Source: Ficedula albicollis
Taxonomy: Eukaryota; Chordata; Aves; Passeriformes; Muscicapidae
DNA: 64,000 nt
Assembly (NCBI RefSeq): GCF_000247815.1
Contig: NC_021685.1
Span: 13,195,915 to 13,259,914, forward strand
Reading direction: 5' to 3'
Positions 25,831-39,520 of this stretch are shown here, one piece after another. How positions within the stretch are numbered: the stretch's first letter is position 1; every line of letters starts with the position of its first letter. Both the position numbers and the translations under genes were made by a program. The notes beneath the pieces are model-generated. The model did not search any database. It had not been told where the DNA came from and saw nothing but the letters and a program-made list of their open reading frames with translations.

Positions 25831-27074
25831 ATTTCAGATACTTATTTTTGGTGCTTCAAATAGGAGCAGAAAAAGGGAGAGAGGAGCTGAGAGCCCCCAC
25901 TTTGACTACTGATGACATAAGGGTGTAAATTTTGCTGAACACATGCAGTCTTCAGCAATAGTCACTCTTCTACCCTATGTACATTATGTTTCTATGTTCA
26001 GACAAATTATGCAATGTGTTTTTATGTGAATAATGGAGATTATTTTTAGAACTTAGAAATTTGTTATTTACCAAAATGTAGCTGAAATGGCAGACAGCAA
26101 AGCACAATGCTCAAGTGACTCCAGTGCCAGAGCTTCAGGCATTGGAATAAACGTTTCTCTTTGTCAGAGCTGGCATGATCATAACTTTCTTGTAAATCAG
26201 GAACACTGTTTCAAAGCTTGTTTACTGAATGATGAAATCACATCTTCCTGGTAACCCCAAGCATGTCATTTATCTATTTATCTCCATCAGAAGAATGCCT
26301 TTAATGAACATAAAGGAAGTGTCACCACTTATCACTAACAAGAAATCTGCTAGCAATCCTGACTTTCCCAATCAGTGTGAGACACTGAAGGGAAGGAAGG
26401 GAAATGTAAGCATATATGAATATGAGCATATATAAAAGCAATAGTTGCCACTTTCACATAATAAAATATCTTTGAAAAGTCTGACTTAGAAATAAGGATC
26501 TGCCTTCTCCATCTATTATACTTTTGCAGCTATTGCACATTAACTAATAATCCGTCTTGAATTTTCTATTGGTATCTAAATGAAAGTCTTGCATTTTTTC
26601 AAAATGAACTATTACATTTACATGGAATTGTAAACTGTAATACTGACATTTCTTTGAGGTCAGATTTTTTTTCCTTTAGAAAGAAAACGAAGCAATATTA
26701 ATTTGTCAAATGTCTTGACTAAAATACATGCTGCTTACACCAACACAGGTCCGCATGTGCACTGTGCCTGAAGTACTCCCTCCTACTATTACTTGCTAGG
26801 TAAAATTTATTATACATAAAGATGGAAATTAAAAGTGAAATTGAACAACCCCACCAAGGTATGGAACTCTGGGGTTACAGACGTTTAAGTACAGAGAAAT
26901 TTGGAAGAACCATAATTAAAGTTACAGTTCTACAAAACACATTAAACTGTCAAAAGCCAAGTCAAACAACTTCATAGGAATATTGTAAATAGCAACATTC
27001 TAGAAAGAAAAATCTGCTGAGGATATTTGAAAGCTCAAAGTGTGGTACACAGTCAACAGCATAACTGAGTATGA
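25831..27074. other. Unique AT-rich noncoding stretch
   Basis: Nothing recognised. Confidence 0.5.
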
Positions 27075-27211
27075 ACACCTCAGTGCAACACAGAAAATAA
27101 AAAAAACCCCAAAAATTCTGCCAAGAAAAACTATAGCCTGACCACACCTCAGTGCAACACAGAAAATAAAAAAAAAACAAAAATTCTGCCAAGAAAAACC
27201 ATAGCCTGACG
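27075..27211. repeat. Tandem dimer, 69-bp unit
   Basis: acacctcagtgcaacacaga starts at 27075 and 27144. The copies differ in the length of the A/C run in the middle and by about one substitution near the end. Confidence 0.93.
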
Positions 27212-30200
27212 CAGCTGCAGGAATAAAACATTTTGGATTAACTTAAGATCTGGCAGGCAGTTAAACTCAAGAGGATCAAATATCCTATTCTTCCAGGGCT
27301 TCTGGAATACCAAAAAAATCACTGTAGATAAAACTACTTTAGGCAGTACTATCCAGGAAGGGACAATGCTGTCCTTAAAAGCATCCAGGAGAATGATTTA
27401 TGTGATTAACTAAAAGAACCATGTATATGATATTCCCAGGAGAAAACAAACAAACAAAACACAACAAGGAACCTCAAACCAAAACAAACAAAAAAAACCC
27501 AAACAAAACACCAAAAACCCCCAATCCCTCAGCACTCTTGCAATCAATACATAAACTGCTTTCTTTCAACACAGTTCTGTTCACTTTTGATTAATTTTCA
27601 GCTCTAGAGTATTAATTGTTGAGCGCCTTAACTGGCTGATTAGAATCCAATACAAAGTGCATGCTGCACCCCTTTGCAACAAACTCTTCAGCTTATTGAA
27701 GAAGAAATTACATTAACCAGCTGCTGGAGTACATTCAGCACTCAGTTTATGTCCTGTGAATGTTTATCATGGATTACTCACACACTGTGGCTCTGGCATG
27801 GTCACTCAGCAGAGCAGAGCAGATTCAGGGCCCTTTCCCTGCCCTTCCTTGGGCTTTTGGGAACACTCAACATCTCCTCACCCCACACCAGCCATTGATC
27901 ATGCTGAGCAATGAAAAGCACTGCAAAGGCAGCAGATTTTCTAAGGTGGGCAGAGACAATTCATAAAGGACATGCTCAACTCATATTTAACAACGCAAAT
28001 TCACTAAACCCACAACTTAGCTTTTCTTTCATGGAATTTGTCTTTTATGTCAGGGTGCTTGCAGCCTTTTGGAGACCACATTGATGCCAGTTTTCAGCTA
28101 GCAAAGAAGTGTCACAGAGTTTATTCCTATCCAACATTCAACAAAATACCTGTTAAAGACCTTAACTTGAATTCTACATTTTCATAATGTTCATCAAAAA
28201 GTGGAAGAACACATCAGAAATGTTAAGAGCTTGAAAAAATAAAAACTATCATTCTCAACTACCTTACTCTCTTTAGGAAGCACACTCAGCATAACACACT
28301 TCAGTGTATTTCTGGACATGTTACCTTTTCCTATAACGGAAGAAAAACTTTGTGTTTGCATCCTTCAGTTATGAAAAAGCAACAGTTTAAACCCAATCTA
28401 ATTTTACTGCCTCTTTAATTGCACCTTCTGGTGCCTCACGCTTGAGCGGTGATTTAGGTTTAAGCTGATAGGTTCAAACACTGCTTCAAGAAATTAATGG
28501 CTGAGAATTACCCGTGCACTGAACCCCAGCCAGGAGTTTGCTGACACTCACAAACCTGTGCCTGGGAGACACTGCCTGCACAGCAGCAGCAGCTGAGCTC
28601 TGACACACAGCACCCAGCCAGGAGATGACTGGGGAGCCAAAAAATGCAAGGTGAGAGAAAAAAAATCACCCCAACTTTTGATAGCTGGACCTTATCAAGA
28701 TGCAAATTATGAAATCAGATTGTTTATTTATTTTTAGTCCATATCCCTCAATATGAAATTCAACTTAATTACCTTATGTCTCTGACAGTAATAATTGCCA
28801 CATACAAGATACAGAGGGAAAGGAGACATGCAGTTACTATGGAGTAAAGAGAAAAAGCTGACAGAGATCAGGTTCAAAAGTTTAAGACTTTCTGGGGATT
28901 CAGAAAGTTACATTCTGTATGTTTTTCTATCAGAAATGACACAAGAACGGAACTCTTTGCATATGTATCTAAAAAACAAAACTGAAATTCTGTTACACAC
29001 TGCCCTCCAACTCTGCCACTATTAAGTGGAAGCACTTCAAGAGTGGAGACTGTTTCTCTGCCCTAAGCATGTAAGGCAAGGAGGGTTTCTCTCAGCACAG
29101 GCTCACACAGCACAGCTGAGCATCAGGTTCAGGCTAGAAAGAAGCAAGAGCCAAAGAAGAATTAAAGCAGGTATTTCTATATTGAGAACAAAGAAGTAAA
29201 AGGAATTTCTAAATGCTAATTTGATTGTCATGTAAAACAATGGTTCTAAGCATAAACCTGGACAGGGAACCAAATTTAGAACATCACTTAAATTAATGAA
29301 AAGCTGAACAAGGAATTCAACTACATGAACATATTCAGCACACAAAACCACATTTCTCAGTATTAATTTGATGAGGAAAACAGAGCTAGAAAGACTGTAT
29401 AACAGCAGCAGCTATTTTTGTATAGCATTTCTGGATTCATATGAAGCAGCTCAGGTGCTCAGATTTTTAGTGATTTCAAATATTGTCTACACACACCTCC
29501 ATAAGTATTTGTGTATCTGTCTGCCCACACCTGAGAGATATTTCTATCCTTTCCCCTTACTTCACATTTTACTTTGAGACAATTTGATTTCTTCTATCAC
29601 CACAGATTTGGAAGGACAGATCTGAAACAGCACAGTAAAGGAAGGCAAATAAAATTTGCATTTTTTGTAATTGTTAACATCTGCAGTGCTTTCCACATTA
29701 TTACTGCTTCATTACCTAAACAGCAGCATTATATGAACCATTCTGAGAAGTGCACATGCCTGACATGGCATTGCTTCTAACACTACAGACTTGGCCATCT
29801 CTGAGTCACCTGAAAGGGAATGCCAATAATGCACACCACACAAGTGACTCTGAAAATGAAGAAATCGATACAAAACACATCAGTCCTATCTATCTTCCTT
29901 ATCTAAATCTATCCTTATCCATCTTATTCCTAAATCTAGCCAAAACATGTTTATCTCAATTCTACCTCTGCAGAATTTGCATCTTAGAGCCTTTACTGCA
30001 TGTAGCAGTACTGCACAGACATGGCACTTACGGCCTTGATTTCCTGGCTTAGTCTCAATTTCCTCTTGTATTCAAGAGACTGTTGATACAAACCCTAACT
30101 TTAAGCTACAAAAATGCTGATATCAGCCTGTAAGACATGGAGCTCCCGTGTTTTTTTCAAAATTTAAGTCAGACAATATTCAGAAACGAAGCTATAGGGA

Positions 30201-30776
30201 AGCCAATGTTGAGTCAGTTCCAAAAGGGAAGAATTCAATCCTTACTGCCATGACTACAAGACAAGAAGTTTGACTGCAAGTGCACTGCTGTTATTTTGAT
30301 AAAGCTTTCTGTGAGAATGAGGAGTGGCAGTGACTAAAAGAAGAGATGCCTTTTATTGCTCTGAAAATGTCAATTCTAGAGACTAAAGCAGGCACTTGCT
30401 CAATCTCAGCACGTGGCTGTTCAGCCTGTGCTGTGTAAGAAGCTGTCAGGGAAGGTGCACAAAAAAAGTGTTTTTACTACTGAAAAAAGAACCAATAGAT
30501 AATCACCTAAATGGTGATCTCATCACAGGATACACAAAGTCAAATTCAGAATCCAAACTCTAGCACAACATCTCCAACTAATCCTAAGAATGACCAATTG
30601 TCATTTGAGTGGAAAGAGAAGGGAGGGCAGTAGTACAGTTTTGCCCAAAAAATGAATATTCTACAGTGCTTGAAGGCTGAACATTTTGCAGGCTGGATAG
30701 GTAAGAGATGAAGATTTCTGGTTTGTAATGCAAAACAAGGCACCTGATTTTTTTTTCCTCTTTGCAGATCATTTAC
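27212..30776. other. Unique noncoding stretch with one A/C-rich tract
   Basis: An A/C-rich low-complexity tract lies at 27442-27523. A degenerate TATC-like pyrimidine patch lies at about 29880-29935. No gene is seen. 27580-27740 and 28330-28500 read like conserved noncoding DNA but with no direct support. Confidence 0.45.
27442..27523. repeat. A/C-rich low-complexity tract
   Basis: AAAC-type words with CC and CCC insertions, the same style as 2653-2743 and 8433-8538. Confidence 0.88.
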
Positions 30777-30965
30777 TTTTCCAAAATGCACTCAATTTCC
30801 CACTTCCACATGCTATTTAATCATATCAAAATCATACTTCATTTTAGAAATGGATTATGTCAGTAATTTTTCTTCCAAAATGCACTCAATTTCCCACTTC
30901 CACATGCCATTTAATCATATCAAAATCATACTTTATTTTAGAAATGGATTATGTCAGTAATTTTT
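30777..30965. repeat. Tandem dimer, 94-bp unit
   Basis: ccaaaatgcactcaatttcc starts at 30781 and 30875. About two transitions separate the copies. The breakpoints fall in a short T-run. Confidence 0.93.
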
Positions 30966-33761
30966 TGTAAGCCCTTTCAGGGCCCTCCTGGCATTAACAC
31001 CACATTCAATATTTTCATTAATTGGGACCAGGTAGTTCAGGCCATGTGGGATTTGAGGCACAGTATTTCCCTACCCCAGACTTCAACTGAGAAAGCAAAG
31101 CTTTCATTTTCAATAAAAAAGGAACCAAGTACAATCAAGCCTGGGTAGATTCTGAGCATAGGCACTACAGAAAAACCTGTCTCTGAAGCACATTCATGCT
31201 GCTGAACCACCACTCAAAATCTAAACAATTATACAGGATCAAATACTGACTCCTAACGATGCTGCTTAAGGACAAACTTTGAAGAGGCATAAGAAAACCT
31301 TTTATCAGCTGTGTCTGTAAGTCTTGACAACAGGAGAAATGCTTTGAATTTGGTTGCCAACACCAAGCTCACTTATCCCAGTAAGGAAATGGGTATCAAG
31401 ACATGGCCTGTGTGAGTCAGCTTTTCACCTCTGCTTATTATCCCAAACAGATTCCAATCTTCAGATAAAATCAGACCATCCACTACAGTTCTATCAAAAT
31501 GCCTGGCCTTCCACTGACAACTTCTGAGTGCAGTTTTGCATTGTTAAAGCAAAATCCTTTAATAAGCAGAAGGGTTTGCAGGTAACATAGTCTAAAATCA
31601 TGTACAGCCATGATTTCCTCATTGCTTCTCCACATTTAAAATACCCTGTAACAGAACATTAATCTGTTAGAGACTATAAAAGTTTTGCCACAGATGCAAA
31701 CCCAGTTTGAAGCAAAGCACTTTCACTTCCAGTTCCTAATCTAAACAAAAGAGTTTCTATAAAAGCAAGCTATGATTATTATTAAAAAAGTTATGCTCTG
31801 AATGGCCACACTTTTACCTTTAACACTGGATTTAAGTAAATCTAAACTATGGAAATATGGCATGAGCATAAAAAATATGTATATAATTTATATTTTAACT
31901 CAGTCCTTTTTGTCTCCCTTCTTATTCAAGTTTCACAGCATACATATGGGTATGAATAAACAAGGGATTTTTCACCCTTACTTCATGCACAGCAGCTTGA
32001 AAAATGTTTCCAATTAACATAAATGATAATACACGTACATAAGGCTGTCTTTCAAAGAAGTTTGATAATTCATAAATGAAATGTTTACACAGATGAGGTC
32101 AAGCCAAAAGGTTTGTAATATCAGTATTTAACGGATATAAATCTGTTCATCACTGCTAAGGAACATGGGATGACTTCAAATATTCACTACTGAATGTACT
32201 CAGTACACATTTAGAGCAACTTGCATGAATTCTCATTCCAATTTTTAATTACTATGCAGTCTGTAAAGACAAAAAAATCAAGAGTCAGATTGCTCTTTTT
32301 TCCTTTCATCAGAACAATTAACATTAATGATATATTACTTCACAGGAACTTCTACACTTTATTAAAATAATAAATTGAATGAAGTTTGAACAAAAGTCTA
32401 ACAATATCTACAGGTACAGATGTTTATCCTTATGTATATTTCTACAATATTTCCTTATCCAGTATTCATCAGGAGCTAAAGCAAGGCTTAACAAAACAAA
32501 AAATAAACAAAAAACACCCAAGCAATTTCTTTAAAAAGATTTGTAGCATGTTGGGTTTTTTTCCCAGATGTAATTTTCCTCTTGGACTGTATACAGCTTT
32601 ACTTACGTAACTTAGTTTTTGTGGTTTTATGAAAAGGGCAAGGACTTCATAGCATTAAACAGACCTTGGTGGCAGGAAGGAAAGACAATTTGTTTTCACT
32701 TAAAACTTTTAGACAGAGTAGGAATTCATACCTCTTTGCAGTCCACCCTGGTTTATCACATGCCAGCGAATAACATAACCAAATGTGGTTTCTTTTTCCC
32801 TAGGGTTTGCATGGCTTTAATTTCTATCTCAAAATTAAATATTAAAATTAAGTATCCCCCCATCCACATGGGGATGCAGACATTTAGTTTTTTGGATTTA
32901 TTAGAATCTACTCATACTGATAACAGCATAGGGATGTAAGATTTGGCAGGGTAAACACAGGTTTAACAGCCTAATTGCTCGGATTTTTTGTGGATCATTA
33001 TGCTAATGCCTCTGCAGGAAAGTGCTAAATCGGAATTCCCAACACAAAGAATTCTCCTTGCTGACTGAGAAGGGAGAACTGGGACATGCTGGGGTGATGG
33101 GAGGAGACTGATCTTCAGGGACACACCAAAGCGATTTTCAAGCCCCCAGGACTACTGAGCTCTGCCAAAGGGAAGAAAGCAAAGCCTGACACAAAACATC
33201 AGGAATTACAACTTTGTCTGCCCAGACCAGAGCCTTGAGACAAGGACACTTTGCCCTACAGTGGTGCTTGGGAAGGTGATGGATTCATGGAGCTCTACAG
33301 GACAAAGACACTCTAAACAAGCAAACAGCTCTGCAATGTACAATTTTGTACATTTTTATACAAATTTTGTACAAATTTTGTCAACAAAATGTACAATTTT
33401 GTCTTGTCCAGAGTTCAACTGGACCTTGAGATAAACCTCATTATTTTGTTTTCCAGGCTCCCCTGTACATTATGCTCCCTTAAATATATTCTCCTATGTA
33501 AACAAATCTGACCCTGATCCCCCAGGACACCCAAACCTGCTCTGACTCCATCCCCAGACTCACAGGTGTGGTAGAAAACCAGGCTTGCTTGGAGGACATG
33601 TCATAGTAGCAGAGTTTTTGCTTTGGTAAAATAAAAGCCAAATGCTAAGTTTTCCAGGATAAATAAGTATTTAAAAGAGCAAATATAATTTGGTATTTTT
33701 GATCCAACAATAATCCAGATCAAAACAAAACAAAAATAAAAGATATCAACACAGTTAGTTT
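30966..33761. other. Unique AT-rich noncoding stretch
   Basis: No gene is seen. A small AT-rich repeated and partly self-complementary patch lies at 33337-33402. A 106-codon frame at 32619-32939 has no recognisable features. Confidence 0.5.
33337..33402. repeat. Short AT-rich direct and inverted repeats
   Basis: tgtacaattttgt occurs at both ends of this patch. Between them are two acaaattttgt words, and acaaaatgtac is a near complement. It could form small alternative hairpins. Confidence 0.8.
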
Positions 33762-36087
33762 GTTAGCTCCTTATGGGACTAATATTTTCTTCAGTTTTCT
33801 GAAAAAGTTTTGTTTCTGTGTTTTCTGATCCTATGTCCACATTTAATCACTGAAAATGCACCTCCACCACACAGCAGATGTGTCATTAACTATTTCTGAA
33901 AAAAGGTGAAATAAAATCACCCAGCATGAGAAGACTATGGAATAAGCCAACACTAGCAGATGGTGTTTATTTTGTCACCACTTGTATTAAAAATTGTCAC
34001 CTATTTCATCAGTATCTTTCAGGTAGAAGCTTCATGCAAAAAGTGGAAAAGCTGTTTTTTATAAGCTGTCACATAACTCCTTTAAATAAAATGTCTTCTG
34101 TTTGTAGCTTTCAGTTTTTAGGACATGGTGCATTACACAGGAGATCGATTTGTGCAAATTTGAGGTGATCGAGTATTTTGCCAGCAGCTCAGCCTTTCAT
34201 CACACAACCTCTTTTGTTTCTTAAGCAAGTTTCAAATCCTTTATTCCCAATACTGGTGCTGTTCAGACAAATTCTATAACATTGCTCCTAGAAGAGTCAC
34301 CTGGTAGAACTGTCAGCTTGTTTTCTTCTAGGACCCACTATGCAAGAGAGTTTGACTTCTCCCTCAGGATTTCCTACACTTTTGCTATTTTATTTTATCA
34401 CACCCTTTGGGCTGTGTGGTTTCCAATCTCTGGCTGACAGTTTCTTAACAAAACAGTTGCATGAAGAGTAATTGCACAACCCAGACTTGGCTGCCTAAAG
34501 AAATCACTGCCAAAATCCCATGATAAACCCAGGTCTTGCTCATGTAGTTTTGAAAGAATGTACACTAGAATTTGAACCTAAAATCCCCTGTTAGTGCACT
34601 GCAATATGGTTTGATTGACTCAATCCTTTCTCCCTCCCTGTCAAGTCTTCTGCACTCCAGTTCACTCCAGTTCAGGTTGGTTTGCACACATATACCAGGA
34701 GCTGACCCTTCTGCCTTTGTCCTTTAATGAGGCCTCTCAGTGTCCTATTCATATCATACCCTAAGGAGCACACTTGCACATTTCTTTATATATCTTCTGG
34801 AATGCTGAAAAAACATTAATTATTTTGGTAAATCACTGGAATTTTGTTACATTATTTTACAGCTCTGAAAAGAAACCAGGGCTGGTCTGGTTATTTTGTA
34901 TTTTGGACTTTGTTATTAATTCTAGTTAGCTCCTTATGGGACTAATATTTTCTTCAGTTTTCTGAAAAACTTTTGTTTCTGTGTTTTCTGATCCTATGTC
35001 CACATTTAATCACTGAAAATGCACCTCCACCACACAGCAGATGTGTCATTAACTATTTCTGAAAAAAGGTGAAATAAAATCACCCAGCATGAGAAGACTA
35101 TGGAATAAGCCAACACTAGCAGATGGTGTTTATTTTGTCACCACTTGTATTAAAAATTGTCACCTATTTCATCAGTATCTTTCAGGTAGAAGCTTCATGC
35201 AAAAAGTGGAAAAGCTGTTTTTTATAAGCTGTCACATAACTCCTTTAAATAAAATGTCTTCTGTTTGTAGCTTTCAGTTTTTAGGACATGGTGCATTACA
35301 CAGGAGATCGATTTGTGCAAATTTGAGGTGATCGAGTATTTTGCCAGCAGCTCAGCCTTTCATCACACAACCTCTTTTGTTTCTTAAGCAAGTTTCAAAT
35401 CCTTTATTCCCAATACTGGTGCTGTTCAGACAAATTCTATAACATTGCTCCTAGAAGAGTCACCTGGTAGAACTGTCAGCTTGTTTTCTTCTAGGACCCA
35501 CTATGCAAGAGAGTTTGACTTCTCCCTCAGGATTTCCTACACTTTTGCTATTTTATTTTATCACACCCTTTGGGCTGTGTGGTTTCCAATCTCTGGCTGA
35601 CAGTTTCTTAACAAAACAGTTGCATGAAGAGTAATTGCACAACCCAGACTTGGCTGCCTAAAGAAATCACTGCCAAAATCCCATGATAAACCCAGGTCTT
35701 GCTCATGTAGTTTTGAAAGAATGTACACTAGAATTTGAACCTAAAATCCCCTGTTAGTGCACTGCAATATGGTTTGATTGACTCAATCCTTTCTCCCTCC
35801 CTGTCAAGTCTTCTGCACTCCAGTTCACTCCAGTTCAGGTTGGTTTGCACACATATACCAGGAGCTGACCCTTCTGCCTTTGTCCTTTAATGAGGCCTCT
35901 CAGTGTCCTATTCATATCATACCCTAAGGAGCACACTTGCACATTTCTTTATATATCTTCTGGAATGCTGAAAAAACATTAATTATTTTGGTAAATCACT
36001 GGAATTTTGTTACATTATTTTACAGCTCTGAAAAGAAACCAGGGCTGGTCTGGTTATTTTGTATTTTGGACTTTGTTATTAATTCTA
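33762..36087. repeat. Near-identical tandem duplication, 1163-bp unit
   Basis: Copy one spans 33762-34924 and copy two 34925-36087, head to tail. By eye I find one difference, g/c at about 33809/34972. The flanks do not extend the match (t at 33761 against a at 34924; a at 36088 against g at 34925), so the junction is blunt. Each copy carries the same 80-codon open frame (33926 and 35089), which shows no known domain, so this is not evidence of a duplicated gene. A recent duplication and a false assembly duplication are both possible. Confidence 0.97.
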
Positions 36088-36123
36088 AATTCTTATTTTG
36101 ACATAGATTTTCGATTTTGGGCA

Positions 36124-36144
36124 GGGGAGGGGGGTTGGGGTGGG
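36124..36144 (+). other. Predicted G-quadruplex motif
   Basis: Four G-runs (4, 6, 4 and 3 long) are separated by loops of A, TT and T. That fulfils the usual G3+ with loop 1-7 rule. It starts 37 bases after the 1163-bp duplication ends. Confidence 0.8.
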
Positions 36145-38022
36145 TTGTTTATTGTAGTTCTTTAAATCTACTAAAAATTCTTCTTCCAGAAAAGCAGTAC
36201 TCAGAAATTGTGAGATTTTGGACTACTCCAAATCCTAGTTAGAGGAGATATTTTTCTGTAAGACATTTTTATTCTCTTTCCTTCCAGAGTCAGAACACGG
36301 ATCTGACAAGAATCCTTCTGCCTGTATTTCTGAACCACTGACCATTCTAATACCCATGTTCAGCACTTCACCTCCTTTTTTTGTGGCTGTACCAGTGGCA
36401 TCTTTGACCTCAGCAAAGCAAAGGCAGAGCAGATCAGGAAACCTATCGCTTTATTAGAGCACTGCAAAGCAGTCTGTGCTCTAGATGAGCACACATGAGA
36501 ACTGGGTACCTTTGAAATGCAAAGTTTGAGGGCTCCACTTATGGTGACACAAAGAGTCCTCTTCTGGTGACACAACACACTGAAAGCTTTGCAACACTAT
36601 TTGGATGCATTCTCAGCCAGCTGAGGCTTTAAACCAAGGTTAGTGCCATCTGTCTGGTTTTGGCAGCATCCAGAATGATGTAAAAAATCCTATGGCAGTG
36701 TTTAAAAGGAGCAGAAATAAAGCTTGCTTTTGGTCAAGTCCCTGGAATTATTAACATCAAAGATTTGGCTGATATTGCCAGGCAGCACATCTGGGTCAAC
36801 AAGCTTACTGCACCTTTCTCACCACATTTAGAATATACAACAAACTGTTCCACTACTCAGATTAGATTTAGCATGTCCAAGAAATTAGACTGATAAAAGT
36901 CATAAAGGGTACTGAGTTTTTCTGTTGCTTGTCTCAGTACAATTATTTTCTTAAATGTATGTTAAATCAAGCCAGTAGCAAGCATTAATGCTATCAAGCA
37001 TTTTTGAGTTGTGATATAGTTATTAATAATTTCTCACATTCTTCTTAACTTCTAGAGCCCTGAACAAATGCAGTACCAAAAACTGAAAGCAATATAGCAA
37101 TCAAATTTGTTTGAGCTGGAAAGAGTTGCAGGTTGCAAGGAAAAAGAAGTAAACCAAAGAAAAACAATATTTTGTTTCTGTAAAAGCCTCAAAGCTTCAA
37201 ATGAGGAAACACATTATTTAGTTGGATGCAATTTGTCAGGCAAAACCTTTCTGTGATCCTGTAAAATGCATTCAAGCATTATTCTTTGAGATTTAGAACA
37301 GCCTAAATAGCATAACCCACTCATTTCACCTGTGCCAAAATCCTCCTGCAACACCAATAATCATGAGTGCTTCAGAAATGCAGGGATATGTACAGGATAA
37401 TTTCTATCCTTTATTAATTTCATCTTTATTACCAACCATACACACACCACCTTGGGCAGTTTTTAGCATTGTACATCAGCACTATGGAAATTTAATTACT
37501 GTACCAAAAGCTCTGGCTCCCACTCTTCTAAGAAGCATGGAAACAACAAACAGTCCTTATCTCCAGTTTGAAAACACACTGAACACTCATGGGCTGAATT
37601 AACTAGGAAATGGTCACAGATGCTCAGTGCTTTCCAGAATTTGATTTAAGAATGTCCCAGTATTTGCCCAGACACTGTTTGAGATTCAAAGAATAATGCT
37701 ATTCACTAGTTTTTACCAAAAATCGAGCATTCATGGAAGGAAGTACATCAGAAAATGAGGGTGATGAGAAAACCTCGATTTTGGTCTCATTTGAATATTA
37801 AGCAAGCAGAGTATTATTCCTGGTTAGGGCCCTCATCTTGCAAAGCATTTACTTAAGTGCTTAAAAAAAAGCCCAAACAGAAAGGTGCCTTTCATGTATG
37901 TAGAGAGGTGCAATGGAAGAAAAGAATGAAATAGCAAAATCCATCTTTCATCTATCTCACTAGGCAATCAAATACAAGGTAAAATTGGCCAAGTCGAGGA
38001 CAGAAGGTTTTATCAAAAACAA

Positions 38023-38043
38023 CCCTTGCTAATTTAGCAAGGG
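38023..38043. repeat. Short perfect palindrome
   Basis: cccttgctaa, then t, then ttagcaaggg: a 10-bp inverted repeat with a one-base centre. Confidence 0.85.
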
Positions 38044-38760
38044 CACATGCTGACACCACAGTTAGTATAAGTGTACATATCCAATGAATGAAAATTTTTG
38101 AATTCAAGAAATATCAAGAGGAAGCTGTCACCGAATCATTATCTTTGTACTAAAATTCCGTGAGATGTCTTTTGACTTATATTACTACAACCTGGTGATT
38201 TTTTATTTTTTAAATTTCTTTTTGCTAAAAAAGTGCACTGCAGGCTTTTTTTCCCAAACACCCTCTTCCTCCCAAAGGAGTTTAACTCTCAGGGAAGAAA
38301 AAGTGTCGGTGTGCGTGGGGAGCAGTGGTACTTCAAAAACTCCTGTCTAGCAATGCACGATTCCCTCCAAACCCACAAAAACCAACACAACTCCCTGATT
38401 GTTTTGCACAGCCCCTGAGATACAAAACTTCAGGGGCACATCAAGTGTGACTGTCTGAATCTCATACTCTTAGATCAAAAAAAATCAAATCAAGATTGAA
38501 GATTAATAGAGTCATCACTAAATCTTTCACTCAAAAGTCTGACTGAAGAATCTCTGAAGAAACTTATGTCCCATGCAAACCTTTAACAATGAAATACAAC
38601 CTATGCAACTGCCTTTGTGAAAATACAGGTTCAGGTACCATTCTGTTTTAAAATCCTGCCTGTGACTACCCAGATCTGGCATCTCTTCCATGTCTCCTCT
38701 CATGGAACAAGCCCCACACCATGAAGCAAGATCAGCTCCGGGAAAACAGCTCCTTCACCA

Positions 38761-39520
38761 TCCAGCCAAGTCTCCCAGTGAAAAACAAAAACCCATAAAT
38801 TAGTTCAATTCAACCAGGAAGGTAATACTCAACAATGAGATAGAAATGAGTAGTAGAGATCAGGTTTATTCAACAGAATATAAATACCCAGGAAGAAAAA
38901 AACAACCGACCAAAATCCCACAACACATAATAAGCAGAACACACACAGAACAAGATTAAGCATTGCACAACACACAAGTTCTAAACTGGGTTCTAAGTTC
39001 ACAAGGAATATAGTTTAAGCAAAATAAAAACCTTACGTATTAGAGAGTTCTTTGTCTCAGCCAGCTGCTGCCAGCTTGTCTGTCTGTCTTTCAATTTCTC
39101 AGAAAGGTGTGTGTGAAAATCTAAATGAAATAAAACAAATAACATTTTAGAGATGGCTCTTCTTTTCTTCCATTCCATTCACCTTTGGTGCAATACAGCC
39201 AATAGAATGTTTCACCTCCTCCCACCCAAAGCATTCCTCAGTAGTAAATAAAGTACATTACTCATCATTATCTAAAGATTAAGAATTCTTTTATCTTGTT
39301 ATCAATGACATAAAAAGCAGATTGAGTAGCAGTAGTTTGGTGCAATCTTGCTTTGCAGGTAGTCCATATACCCACTGTCAGCACCATTAACACAAAAAGA
39401 CCCGAGTGCATAAAAATCTCTCAAAAATCTCTCTTTGGGCAGAACTTAACCCAAAGACCAGCAGAGTTTCCATACAGGCTGTACAGGAGGTGCTCAAGTT
39501 CATGCTAACTTATTTTCAGT
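38761..39520 (-). mobile_element. Possible decayed solo LTR
   Basis: Read on the minus strand, a CCAAT-type ATTGG word (about 39200) is followed by a TATA-like tatttatatt and then by ttgaataaacctg, a polyadenylation signal near 38870. This order is that of a retroviral LTR. I cannot place TG...CA ends or a target-site duplication, and a transcript 3' end would look alike. The limits given are approximate. Confidence 0.22.

Larger units (their letters stand above)
36088..38760. other. Unique noncoding stretch with a G4 motif and a small palindrome
   Basis: It contains the G-quadruplex motif at 36124-36144 and an inverted repeat at 38023-38043. No gene or transposon was recognised. Confidence 0.5.

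Noticed and set aside
33926..35331. Identical 80-codon frames in both copies of the 1163-bp duplication
   Set aside because: The identity is due to the duplicated DNA; there is no sign of selection or a known protein.
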